DNA of 22,362 bases from Phytophthora quininea (Eukaryota; Oomycota; Peronosporomycetes; Peronosporales; Peronosporaceae), in contig JAAVTG010000384.1 of NCBI GenBank assembly GCA_011947345.1, forward strand, positions 1 through 22,362, in the 5' to 3' direction. The stretch's first letter is position 1; each line of letters opens with the position of its first letter. The position numbers and the translations under genes were made by a program. The notes beneath the pieces were generated by a model. The model saw nothing but the letters and a program-made list of their open reading frames with translations. It was not told the DNA's origin and ran no database searches. Of this stretch, positions 10,201 to 20,713 are shown piece after piece.

Positions 10201-12214
10201 AGCGTCGTGATACAGATTAACCAGTCCAGCTGCAGGATTATTGCGTAGATTACGGTGAGTATTCCATTTCAAATGGTTTTAATATGATACCGATCCAAAA
10301 ATGGACGAAACTTCTAACATGAAATCAACACCACTGCCTATGCGTCCTTTTCGCTCACTTTCAAAGCATCCCATTCTTACCAGGGGTTAATGTTAACGCG
10401 AAAATGGGGTGGAGTAATATGCGGATATTGATATGGCCCTACTTTCTCTGATAGTCAGAAAATCACAGACTACTTTCACTTTAGCGATTTAATCATATTA
10501 ATTTTTCAGTTAATGTATGCAAAAAATATTTTTGGTTTTGATTGCGTAATATAGTAAATTTTGACCAATCGTATAACCAACGTAAAAGAGTTTTGTTCAA
10601 TCAATGGCTTGCGGCTTCTGATTGCTAATTCGCGTTCTGCCAAGCCGAGCGTTAGGTCTCGTCGGAGCCATGGCCAAGAGGCACTGAGCTCGCGGAGCTA
10701 TTGCCGCGCAGCAAACACCCTCACTCAACTGTTGCAGTGCAGCAAGCCCTCTCACTCAGCTGTACAGTGTCCACTGGTACGTCATGACCGCCGATCAAAA
10801 GGCACTGAAATCTAACTTTGTCTATTATTTCTGATTCTGGATATTTACGATCAAGAAAAACCTGTACTGACTCAACGCTGCAGCTGTAGTGTCGATGTTC
10901 GCGCTTAGAAGGTTGTAGAAAACGGCAGTATTTTTCCTTGTGTACCCTGAAGTCAAGCTACGCGTTCGTTGTGCAATTTATCCTGCCACATCTCCAAAAT
11001 TTTGGGTGCTACACTCTGACCCACTTGCTGTCGAACAGTGGTGACGCAGACATAGCTGAGGTCGCTGCGATTGAGATCGTGGCAGTCATGACAATGGCGA
11101 ACCTCGTGACGAACTAAACCAACGCCAAGATTTCCTTCGTGGAGGTCATGAAGAAGCACCTAATCGTGTACTTTTCGTTCCCAGGGAGTAGCTATAACTC
11201 CAACAATTGGCTGCGATGGTGTTGCTTCGTATTTCAAGTGCAAATGACGCTGCAGTTCCGCCCAACCGACTGAAGCTCACCAAGCTGCTGTGGATGGAGC
11301 AGATCGTTGATATGAAGGACGATCTTTTGGTGCTGACTGCACTTTGATATGCGACGACTTCTTGACGGCTCCAATAGGCGCTTTCCTTCAAATTGGTGAC
11401 GAGTTCGGGCAGCGGTAGCATGTTCTCACCAACAACACCTCCTGCACAATAGTTCGTTTGCAAAAATTGGAGATGATCTCGAAGCAGGACTTGATCATTT
11501 CAGCCCACGACGTCTGCGGATCTGTGAACTTCACATCACACCGTCGTTCACAATGCGTGGGAGGTGCGTTCTGCAGAGCAGCAAGAGGCATCACAGCTGC
11601 ATATTGGCCAACATAGCTGTGATAGTTGTCGGTGATGCGCATTGTTGTCCTTTACGAAATTGTGCAATGGTTGTCGTTACCGCATTTGTTTCCGAGGAAT
11701 ACATGATCTCAGACTGCACTACGTGAACATCGACAGCGCCGGCAACTGGCAAGACAAATCGCAGAACATGAAGCATCAGGACCTGGGGGTGTGTGTGTGG
11801 TGGCGATGCAGCACTTGGACGTGAATCCGAAAGATAAGCTGCGCCACAATCCAATGACGAATTGCTGTTCGGGCCACGGACTGTAAGCATGCAGTTCCGT
11901 GCAAGTTGTGCCACCCCTAGTATGCCGTGAAATCCCACCGACAGACAACGGCCAGCGCGACCGTTTTTATGTACTAGAGAGTACAGTCTTGGTAAACGGT
12001 GTGCTAACTGACTGGCAACAACAGTACACGAAGGCAAAAACAAAAATCGTAACAAAGAGAGAATGCAAAGCTAGTAGCAGCTGATTACAAAAGTGTGCCC
12101 TATCAATTGACCTTCTCCGCCTCGATGCCATCGCCCTCGACTTCGTTTGGAGCGGAACAAAAGAAAAATATATTGTTGGGTTAGGTTGTGGGTCTGTTAC
12201 CGAAATCTTTGAAA
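10201..12214. other. Gene-poor stretch, possible decayed element
   Basis: No recognisable gene. Several short minus-strand frames between 10953 and 12055 follow one another in different registers (for example RITDNYHSYVGQYAAVMPLA near 11600 and a His/Cys-rich RHCHDCHDLNRSDLSYV near 11070). They look like decayed coding sequence, perhaps from another transposon, but I cannot name a family. The 10260-10560 part is AT-rich with nothing visible. Confidence 0.35.
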
Positions 12215-14580
12215 TTTTCCCAACTTCAAATCTGTTGTGCTTCCGTAAGAGCTGTTTCTCAGCTCGAGAGTTGTTACTTCGTGAGCGTCGTCCGTTCATG
12301 ACTAACGCTCCGCTTGAAAATACTTTTTCTTGAAACGCTGTCGATGAAACTTTCGCAAGGCGAAGCCGTACCATGGTAGCAATAGTTGGGAAAGCAGCCT
12401 CCGCCACTTCGCAAAGCCATTGTAAAATGTCAAAGTACTCATATAGTCCAAGCAGGCTTCAGCGTATTTTTAGTGCACTCTCGTTTGAGCGACCAACATC
12501 ACCGCGACCAACTCGCATTTTCTTCTTAAGCTTTTTCATGCTCATGCTGCCACCTTTCTGCTGAAAAGCAATCTGTATCCACTTTTCTTGCCGCTCCATC
12601 CACACGTCTACAGCAGCATCCGGCTCAACGCGAAGTTCAGCATCCTCGACAACAGATTGATCGCTGGCTAGTATTAATGCACCAAACAGGAAATTTCATC
12701 AAGCGAAGGAGCGATTTGTTCATCCGAGGAGTCATCTTCGCTGTTGTCCTCTGACTTTTCCTCTTCATGCGTCTGGCTGCAGTCCAACAACGTGTTCCAG
12801 CTGCTAACTGTCTTGCTCAGCCGAAAATGATCCTCCTTAAACCTTGCTATTGCTTGGAAAATTATTGCGTCTGAGTGTCCGAGCGTAAGTGACATACCCG
12901 CGATAATATCGCGCGCGAAATTCTTTGTTCTCGGATCCAGAAGTGAGGCTAGAGCATAGTCATCATCGAGAGGAGAGAAAGCCTTTCCTTCACTTGGGCC
13001 AGTGTGCGAGCAATGCATGTTTTACCATCGGAGCTAAACGTGTCGACGGACTTCAAGACTCGCTTAATAGTCCTTTCCGTACTGTTTTCAGATGGCACAG
13101 AGTAATCGAACAAGGAAATGGGTCGATGACAATTTCTGCTCTGCCATTTTCCGATAAACTAGCATATAAGATGTCAGTATCACCTCTCACTGAACTTCAT
13201 ATATTGCCAAGTCGGAAAGATAGTGAGTAATAGCTTCTAACTCAGCGAAGAGCTTCCACTCATCCTCCGAAATTCCATCAAGAACAACTCCACCTTTATG
13301 TGTCTGACAGTAAAATTTTGTATGCCGTACGATTCAACATTGACCGGCGCATAAATTCACAGATTGATGCAACGCGGACATCCACATCTTGTCGAGGCCG
13401 TAGTTGTGGGATGCCGCATGCCTTCTTTTGCTTCTCAAGTCCCAAAAGCCGACCACCACTGCAAAAAAAAGTGTTTAGCTTTTGCTACTTGGTTATCACC
13501 TCACGACCTTCAGGAATGGGCCCCCACTAGTGGCAATACGGACAACTTTTATGGTTGCTTTGGAAACATTGTCGAGTACATTCTTGGTGCGAGTGTTTTC
13601 TTTTAAGCCAAGCCCGTAAAAACAAATATACACAAGTTTAGCATGTTCATGTTGCAATTTGATTGCAAAGTATCGTCGAAGAACGTAATCACTTTCTTCA
13701 CCGCATTTGCTGTATTGGGGACAGTATATCCACAATATCAACACCGTAAATGCTCGAAGTCCTTTCACGTATCAGATCAGACACCGAAAGCGAGACGCTT
13801 CCGCCGTCCTTCACAAAAGCTAGAATGGCAATGTAACGCCAGGACCACGAAGAATCGGTGAATGCTATGGAAGCTCCGATGAGTACCAGACTACTCGGTG
13901 TCGTCCATCTCTCATGTAGCAAGTTCAAAAAGGGTTCATCGTACGCAGCTGCATGCTCGGTTGGTCTCTGGTCTTACGAACTGCGAATTGTTCTTGCAAA
14001 ATGTTATGTACAGGGCAATCGTCCTAAATGATCACTGAGAAACGCGATACCCTGCTGTATGATACGACTTCGATTCACCGATTCGAAAAAACTGAACTGC
14101 AGCGTAACATCAGAATCGGGTGGCGTAGCGGCCGGTGTTGCGAGCAACAAAAGCAACCATTAGTTTGGACCTGTTGTCTAGGTCGCTTTCCTGTGCCTAG
14201 ATCACGGCAAGATCCCGCATGAGTGCATTGATACACAAGTAAATAGTAGTCGAAAGATTCATCCTGCAACAGTTCCCCTTCAGGCGCCATCATTTCTTTC
14301 TTTGCATAGTTCTCCCTAATGCACTTGTTCCGGTTTTCTCGGATAGACGACGTTCGTCTTGCGAACACCTAGGCATTCACAGAGAGCAGTGTGAGGCAAA
14401 ACCTTTTGGCACAATAGCAACTGTGCTGTGCCTGAAGACTTTCCTTGCAGTACGCAGAAAAACATCATCAAAGTCCTTCCAGCTCTTGTGTTTTTCGTCT
14501 TTCAAGCTGGTAACTTTGGTCTCACTGGCGACCTTGTCTTGAGAACGCCCTGTCAGCACTCTAGATTGAGTTGCAAACAC
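12215..14580 (-). pseudogene. Decayed hAT-superfamily transposase
   Basis: Minus-strand fragments in several frames follow the order of a hAT transposase. Near 13900-13800 an RNase-H-like block reads ERWTTPSSLVLIGASIAF with DSSWSWRYIAILAF. Near 13280-13200 a block reads DEWKLFAELEAITHYL. Near 12950 comes DDDYALASLLDPRTKNFA. Next are DAAVDVWMERQEKW and a Lys-rich linker. Last is the C-terminal dimerisation block, FPTIATMVRLRLAKVSSTAF with VFSSGALVMNGRRS, at about 12407-12290. Upstream fragments to about 14580 may be its N-terminal part. There are multiple stops and frame changes, more than homopolymer slips alone explain. No terminal inverted repeats or 8-bp target duplication could be located. 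Superfamily call is good; limits are approximate. Confidence 0.7.
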
Positions 14581-14823
14581 CTTGTCTGTTGTACCAGCAC
14601 CGTAGGATATCTGTTGCCACCGGCAACTGAGTGGACATCACTTATTTTAGCTCGTCCACACCAATAGTATCTCTCCTGCCACCGAACACGTATTTGCTGA
14701 CACGATTGGGCATTATTGGCCAACCAACGCCCCAGATAGAATCTACCAGTTAGTAGCTGACATTATGTATTAAGCTCGAAGCCCCTCCCCCTCACCACCC
14801 CCTCTCGTCCTCCTGAAGCCGTC

Positions 14824-16705
14824 ATGACACGTTCACATCCATGGGAGCTACGCGCCTCGGCGATGCCTGAAGAGTCGGTCAGCCTGATTGTAGCTGAGCT
14901 CAAGAGCCACAACATCGTCAAGAGCGACAAAACTCAGTGCCGCGTTTGCATGCTAGCAGCACCGCACCCCATGAGAACTCGACGGCTCGAGTGCGCTTGC
15001 CCCTGCTGCGTGGAGACGTCGCCGCACGTTAAGTGCCCATGGCGCGCTCGTGTCCAAACGTGCCTGGTGCCGAACCAATCTACCGTGGAGGTGGCCTACA
15101 GCCACACCACGCCCGTAGCTCCACCTCCGAAGCCCACGTTGACGCCCGCGATGAAGCAGATCGCACGAGAATGGGCGACCCAGGGCCTTAAGCCTAAGCG
15201 CATCTGGAAGGGCCTGATGGAACGCTTCAGCCTCACCGAGAACACCATGCCTGAGCTCAAGACTGTGCAGCGTGTCGTGAACTACCATGTTAGCACCCGT
15301 CTAGGTGGCAGTGACCTCCGCCGTGTCGTGGCAACGAAGCCACAAGAAACCGAGTTTCGGGGGACGGGGACGAAACAACGCCCTTCACGTGCACTTGGCG
15401 TACCGATGGGAACGGCGCTCCTATTGCTGGTAATGGCAGTGATGAGGATCCCTTCATTGTTGGGATAACTACGAAAAGCCTACTGCGCCAAGCAGACCGA
15501 GACCCCGCCACTTTCATCCTGCACATGGACGCTACCTACAAGCTGTCCCAAGTGGGCTACCCCGTGATTGTCATCGGAATATCCGATAAGGCCCGCCAAT
15601 TTCATTTGCTAGGACTCTTTATCGTGTCCCAGCTCCAAGAGCCGCATCACGCTGAAGTTCTGGCGCTACTAAGGAAAACGCACACCAGCGTGACAGCCAA
15701 ACCTATGCGTATACGTTACGTGATGGGGGATACCGATTCAGCCCAGTGGAATGCGCTTCAGAGCGCGTTTGGGCCGGACAACTCGTATACCTTCCTGATG
15801 TGCTACTTCCACGTAGCCAAAAAGTTTACGAGAAGACGTGAACGTTGGCTCCTGATCTGGCTGTTTCTGTGCTTGCCGATCTCAACGAACTGCATTTCAC
15901 TGTTAGGGAACCAGAGTTCAGGAGTAAACTGACGGATATTCAAGCAAAATGGGGTCGGTCGCCTTCTTTGAAGTCTCTCTCGGCTTACTTTTCTAAGGTT
16001 TGGCTGAACGAGCGTGTGTGGCGCTGGCAGTGCTTCCACACTCCCAACGGCTTTGCTGCGACGAACAATCCCTGTGAGACGTACAATGCGGCTATCAAGC
16101 GTGACACTACTTTGCGGCGTAAACTCAAGATAGGCGCTCTTATCAGCCAGTTGCTGCTTCTCTGTCAGAGCGAAAGTGTCAGTAACAAAAGTTTTTGCGA
16201 TGCTGCTTTACCTCCAGACAACCTCGTCCGTAGAGCAAATGTCTTGGCCAAAGACAAGTTGCTCAAGGTGGGCGCTTCGGACCGCAGCGGCATTGGGTTC
16301 TTGTTGGAAGGGACGCCTATTGAGGCAGGTGACGGACCAGACATTGTGCGAGTAGTCAGTCTGCCAGCTAAACGCACGTTTGACGCTATCTTACGGCGCT
16401 CGAAAGAAGACTTGCCAGTCACAGCACAAGTAAACTCTCAGACCTCTCGAATGGAGCGACTCGGAATGCCTTCAAGTGGTTGGCCTGTGAACGTGGCATC
16501 CCGAGTCTGCCCGTGCCGTTTTGCGTACAAGTATGGCTGCTGCGTGCATGTTCTGTTTGCACTGACGACTCGGGGAGACATTGATTTGTCGGGCAGGGAG
16601 ACACTATTTTACCGCGGACGTAGGAAACGGGCTCGCGTTGGACTCTCCGTGACTCAAGAGGCAGGTCGGACTGCTAGTAACGGTCCTGCCCTAGCTAAGG
16701 AGTGA
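14824..16705 (+). mobile_element. Mutator-like (MULE) transposase with SWIM zinc finger
   Basis: Single long coding unit in three frames. The N-terminal part is Cys-rich (CRVC, CACPCC, KCPW), probably a zinc-binding DNA-recognition module. The DDE core follows: HMDATYKLSQVGYPVIVIG (first Asp near 15528), MGDTDSAQWNAL with CYFHVAKK (near 15725-15820), and FAATNNPCETYNAAIKRD (Glu at 16076-16078). A SWIM finger lies near 16500 (CPCRFAYKYGCCVH). Frame changes fall at the G run 15359-15363 and the A run 15819-15823; one extra base in each joins the halves. One in-frame TGA at 15839-15841 remains, so this copy is either slightly decayed or carries a base error. ATG 14824 gives the longest N-terminus after a pyrimidine-rich leader. 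I found no terminal inverted repeats by eye. Confidence 0.85.
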
Positions 16706-16823
16706 TACATGTAGTTACAGGTTCCTGAACTTGCTAAAGATACCTACAATGACAATTTTGCGTATCGTTAGACGACTTGAGCGAGTAGTGAGTATAGGAA
16801 TGAAAATCTACCTCGATAAGTCA

Positions 16824-17905
16824 GGGCTGCGACTGGTACGTATCTGTAGAAGCATCTCGCTACAGCGTGGCCACTTCCGTTTGCCTCGTACTCTTCTGTA
16901 CGCTTGCATTGCCACATCTTGTACGCTACTTTACACTAATTACCTTTCTCCAAATTCTTTTTACCATACGAGGGCTGGGCTTGACATAACTACAGGTAAT
17001 GCTCAATTGATGTCGCCCAAACTCACACATCATTTCTTCTTCCACACTAACTTCTTAAAGCTTCACCGAAAGAACGGTGGATTTCTTACTGCATTTAAAG
17101 CTCTATTCTCCTTGAAGATGTGCTGGCCCACTATCACCAAACACAACTACTTTGAAATGGCGCGGTATCTGCATGTCAATTCGTTCTGTAGAATTTGTTA
17201 CGGCGCTCGTGAATAGCCTTAATACGGCTGTGGACAGTGTGACAACCTAAGTTTGAAGCGTGGGCTGCGTTTTGCAAATTCGATCATGTTTTAAGTAGTC
17301 ATTGACCCCGCCACGCAAGTATATTTAGGCCAGGTGCTTCTGTTAGCGTTGTGTTACACAAGCTCCCACACTCTAATCAAATTCATATTGGACGGAAAAC
17401 AGGTTTCCCACACTAGGGCTGCGAAGTGTACTAAGTCTCGAAATTGTATACCATGTTTTCTACTTGTTAGGCGTTTCTGTGAATGCTAGCTGTTTTTGAG
17501 ACTGTAGACAACTGCCGTTATGGTCCCTGGAAACATACGAAGGGACAAAAAGCTTCTTGAAAGCCGGCAGGACTGCTGGGCTGCGAATTTTAAGATATTA
17601 TTTTTTAATGATCTGCAGTTTTTTGTTTGCCTTATAGTAAGTAAATGGGCTGCTTGCTGAAAGTTAGGTTGTACAAACAATCAACGAAATCAGAATAGAC
17701 CGATAACGCAAAGCGATTGCGTAGTCGCTAGTCGTTGAGAGCCAGGGCTGCGATTTACATGTCGTACTACGAATAAAAAGTGAGGTAGCTACAGTTACAC
17801 AGACTCGACAACTGAAATCCACGTTGTCGATCAAGAGAAACCCATTTAAAACCCCACGCAATAGTGTCATTGGCGCCGGTGTACTTCTTATCGGCAGGGC
17901 TGCGA
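16824..17905 (+). repeat. Spaced GGGCTGCGA motif array
   Basis: The 9-mer GGGCTGCGA occurs in the same orientation at 16824, 17416, 17578, 17745 and 17897, with one-mismatch forms at 16972 (GGGCTGGGC-like) and 17262 (GGGCTGCGT). The last four intervals are 154, 162, 167 and 152 bp. Four copies are preceded by CA or TA, and the later copies continue into A/T-rich sequence. The DNA between copies shows little similarity by eye. It could be a very old tandem repeat with about 155-bp units, or solo ends of small hAT-like elements. Confidence 0.4.
16990..17216 (+). pseudogene. Possible piggyBac-like transposase fragment
   Basis: The last part of an open frame ending at 17216 reads MCWPTITKHNYFEMARYLHVN. 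This resembles the segment of piggyBac-type transposases in which a small Phe-containing helix is followed by LRFLHF or RYLHF. No other piggyBac motif is visible on either side, and the rest of the frame has no similarity that I can recognise. The call rests on one short motif and may be chance. Confidence 0.25.
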
Positions 17906-17941
17906 TTTTATTAAAAAAAAACATACCAAGTAAAAAAGCAT

Positions 17942-18961
17942 TTATTCAGTTTGTGAGTTACTCTTGTTCTTTCTCTGAGCTCTTACCTTCTTCATCAACT
18001 CATCTCGCTTCCTCTTCTTGGTCCACATGGCCTTAGTTGAAGTACTTGTTGCTGAAGACAGAGTAGATCGTGGTAGTGCGGCTAAAAACCGCTGTCGTTC
18101 CTCTTTATAATTCTCATCCAGCCAATCTCTTCCTTCCATTACGCAGTACGCCGAAAGTATCGATTGCCACGCCTGTCGTGAGCCTTTGCGAGAGCCACCA
18201 CCGACTTGAGTAGCGTACTGATAAGAATCATATTTGTCTTCGTGCCGAATAACAACACAACCTGAAACAGCAGCCCATCTCTCACCCTCAGGTGTATCTT
18301 GAAGATACCCCACGCGAACAGAGTGATTTACCAAAGAGTTCATGTAGACCACGTCTCCAGGTCGTTGGATTAGCACACTCGATCTTGGATGATGAGGCAT
18401 GCGGTTGAGCGAGTCAGCTTCTTTTTTTTCACATTAAAATCTTCAGCATCCTTAGGACGATCAAAAAGACCCAGACCTTAAAACATTTTGCTGCACTAGG
18501 CGGAATATACGCCAGCACTCGTCCGTGGTCCATGTGGATTGGGGTCTCCATGTTGCCTTTTTGAAGCCATGTTTCATCGGAATACATGTGAGCCACGTTG
18601 GGTGGCAGGCATAATTTTCGGTGATAACCAGGCAAAGGGATAGTGAGCTGGTCCGGCGATCCAGTAGAATCTCGATTGATAAGATCAATGATCGAGGACT
18701 CCCCGAGAACACGGACATGTGCTCGGCATCAGCTGGTAGTTTACGTGCTGCTTCGTAGCCGTACACATCGCTAGCTGCCCCTTGAAATACTAAGGCAGCA
18801 GCTTTTGATTCTATAGCGTAGCTCCACGAAAATCCCGTGCGCTGTGAAATATAGCGATCTCTTCCTCGCCAAAACTTGATAAACAACTGGGGCTTTGATA
18901 TAAACCCTCCAAAATCCCCACTAAAGCAGAGCTCTTCAAGTTCTTGAGAATTCACAGCCAT
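17942..18961 (-). CDS. JmjC/cupin-like Fe(II)/2-oxoglutarate-dependent oxygenase (frame-disturbed)
   Basis: Predicted double-stranded beta-helix oxygenase of JmjC type, which would use Fe(II) and 2-oxoglutarate to hydroxylate or demethylate a macromolecule. The HxD iron motif is in METPIHMDHG, and a KVWVF strand follows. QRPGDVVYMNSLVNHSV gives the distal histidine with the usual preceding GD turn. Upstream is MAVNSQELEELCF and a conserved-looking N-terminal half. Downstream is a helical region ending in a Lys/Arg-rich tail (KKRKRDELMKKVRAQRKNKS) that looks like a nuclear signal. Three one-base deficits break it: C run 18701-18704, A run 18463-18467 and T run 18422-18429. Start at 18961 is the Met after the minisatellite-derived upstream sequence; an earlier Met at 19069 lies inside the repeat and is unlikely. 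Length is about 340 residues, with no intron seen. The substrate is unknown. It sits among transposon debris, so it may be element-borne. Confidence 0.65.
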
Positions 18962-18985
18962 TAGTAGTAGTAGTAGTACTACTAC
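18962..18985. repeat. TAG microsatellite ending in a palindrome
   Basis: Five TAG units (18962-18976) run into TACTACTAC. The core 18970-18985 (GTAGTAGTACTACTAC) is its own reverse complement and can fold on itself. It abuts the start codon of the JmjC-like gene, so it would lie in that gene's 5' leader. Confidence 0.7.
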
Positions 18986-18989
18986 CTTC

Positions 18990-19258
18990 GCGACAGTCCA
19001 CGGCGCACTACGCTGCACTCCACAGCAGTCCAAAGCAGCCCACACAGCCGTCAACACAGCGGCCCACACAGTAGCTCACAGCAGCCCACACAGTAGTTCA
19101 CAGCAGCCCACACACAGCGGTCTACAGCGGCCTACACGGCCGTCCACACAGCAGTAGTCCTGCAGCGGTCCACAGCAGCTCACAAAGCCGTCCACGGCAG
19201 CAGTCTGCAGTAGCCCACACAGAAGCCCACAGCAGCAGCCCACAGCAGCCCACACACC
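18990..19258. repeat. Degenerate 22-bp minisatellite (CAGCAGCCCACACAG-rich)
   Basis: Tandem units related to CAGCAGCCCACACAGTAGCT recur; the best-aligned starts are 19034, 19057, 19079 and 19101 (spacing 23, 22, 22). The copies degrade toward both ends. Open frames crossing it are Cys/Leu-rich by-products of the repeat. It lies immediately upstream of the JmjC-like gene. Confidence 0.75.
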
Positions 19259-19375
19259 AGGCCGCGCTTCACAGGTCGACACGCGGAGCAGGCGCTGGTC
19301 GAAAGCAGAATGAGTGGCTGCGCGTGCGGTGGATGGGCGAGTGGGGGAAGAAACGGCCCTATCCATGCACCAGGT

Positions 19376-19404
19376 GCTGCCAGCACAATTTCAGTGCTGG
19401 CAGC
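19376..19404. repeat. Perfect 11-bp inverted repeat (hairpin, 7-nt loop)
   Basis: The arms GCTGCCAGCAC (19376-19386) and GTGCTGGCAGC (19394-19404) are exact complements around AATTTCA. The following TTTATTTTT makes it look superficially like an intrinsic terminator, but in a eukaryotic genome that reading does not apply. A small structured RNA or a transposon end is possible. Confidence 0.7.
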
Positions 19405-20045
19405 TTTATTTTTCAGTGTTTTTGCAATATTCTCCCTTGTCATAGTCAGTCGCAGCAGCTTTATCCTTAGATGATCTTGTGCAGAGCCGTGCGATGAAGA
19501 GCAGTCTTGCATATGTCTAACCATCCTATACGCCGTCCGCGCCGGAGGAAGGAATGAACGGCAGCCACTCTCCACATTACGATTTTGAAGAAAACGTTTT
19601 TTAGAACGCAAAGGTGAGTCATCTCCAGGTTGTGCTATCATTCACTCGGCTGTGAATTATATACGTATATACGTAGTATATTTTAACCAATCAAAATGTT
19701 GACCTTTTATCCACTTAGAATGCGTTGTGTAGTCTTCGCGTTCGTTTTCTTCCTGCGTGTCTGAGAGGATGAACTCGCCATGACAAACCATCTACGTGGA
19801 CCAAACTAGCCATCAGAGCTACTTCCTCTCCGGACTTTATCAGCTAGTCGCTTCAAGCTCTCCAACTTCTTGCCACCATTCCCACAATATATGTGTGTAC
19901 TGGAACCAAGTCATTCAAATATTATAAAACTATTTCTCTTGAATCTGGCAACTTGTCAAAATCCTAGTATAGGCGTCTTGTCACTGGTGCTGTTCTAATC
20001 AAGCGGGAGAGACAACCAGTCGCCAGCACGAGCCTCTCCTCGATT
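19405..20045. other. Intergenic stretch without a supportable gene
   Basis: No recognisable coding sequence. A minus-strand open frame (19180-19641) runs partly through the minisatellite and lacks any motif. An AT-rich palindromic patch with TATATACGTATATA lies near 19658-19671. It could be a core-promoter element or a simple repeat. Nothing else stands out. Confidence 0.4.
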
Positions 20046-20713
20046 ATGCCAAGTAACACACAAAAGGCTAACATCACCAGGGCCAGCATTTCGAAGGGAT
20101 TTCTTTCAATTCCATTGAGCATGCATTTCGGTGGTAAGACTGGCAATACTTTAGCGGCCGTAATGGACGACTTTGGCCACCACCTTGCTACCTACGAAGC
20201 CAAGCAAGGTAAGTTGGCGCAACACGGCGAAAAATACTTCAGAAACATAAACTCTGGTTTTTTGACACCCACCTACACGTCTTAGAGTTCCTACTGAGAT
20301 TGGTCTTTTCTAAAGCAAGAAACGACATAGGAGAAACATTGTCTAAAGCGTGAAAATGGGGGATCTACTTTCAAGGCACCACCTTGTATAAGGAGGAACT
20401 ACGCTTACTCATTCGCTATTTCTACATCTAGGTAGCCGCCTCGTCGGACTGCGAAGACTCTGTGCTTGCATGTCTTGTGTGGCATTGCTTCCGGCGACTG
20501 TTGGATCTCGACTACGTCTACAACCAACCCATCGCAATGTTAGCCAACAACAAAATTTTCGCGCGGATACTACGTCTAAAAACAGCCGAAGAGCAAGATC
20601 TCGCTCTCGTATCTGGCTGCGACGACTTCCTCACCAGCCCACTCCACACGCTAGCGGTCGCCCTTGTGATGCAGGAAGGCCCCTGCGCGTCGCTGTTGAG
20701 CCTACTTGGCTGA
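20046..20713 (+). CDS. Small two-exon gene of unknown function
   Basis: Not recognised. Exon 1 (20046-20208) encodes MPSNTQKANITRASISKGFL and a segment with MHFGGKTGNTLAAVMDDFG and HHLATYEAKQ. A strong donor (G|GTAAGT) and an acceptor at 20435 keep the frame (phase 1) and lead into exon 2 (20436-20713). Exon 2 contains SVLACLVWHCFRRLLDLDY, NQPIAMLANNKIFARILRL and LHTLAVALVMQEGPCASLL, ending in TGA. The spliced product is about 146 residues, soluble and helical by appearance, with no signal peptide. If the intron is not spliced, the first exon frame runs to a stop at 20285. It lies in transposon-rich DNA and could be an element-encoded accessory protein; coding potential is moderate. Confidence 0.45.
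20209..20435 (+). other. Probable intron with two nearby acceptors
   Basis: Donor GTAAGT at 20209. The 3' end reads CATCTAGGTAG, giving two AG acceptors four bases apart (20431 and 20435). Only the second keeps the reading frame into the conserved-looking exon 2. At 227 bp it is longer than the other introns in the window. Confidence 0.4.

Noticed and set aside
11591..12055. Minus-strand frame with a hydrophobic start (MLRFLFLPSC) and Arg/Leu-rich HRLPRL, like an RXLR effector
   Set aside because: There is no RXLR or EER motif in the correct spacing, and the frame lies in a patchwork of decayed minus-strand fragments.
18990..19258. CRISPR-like array
   Set aside because: Units are contiguous, degenerate 22-bp copies without spacers, and the genome is eukaryotic.
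19376..19413. Hairpin plus T-rich tail as an intrinsic transcription terminator
   Set aside because: The window is eukaryotic (spliced genes), where this signal does not work as in bacteria.
19076..19641. Cys/Leu-rich minus-strand open frames that look like small secreted proteins
   Set aside because: The Cys-rich part is a direct translation of the 22-bp minisatellite, and the upstream part has no signal peptide or motif.
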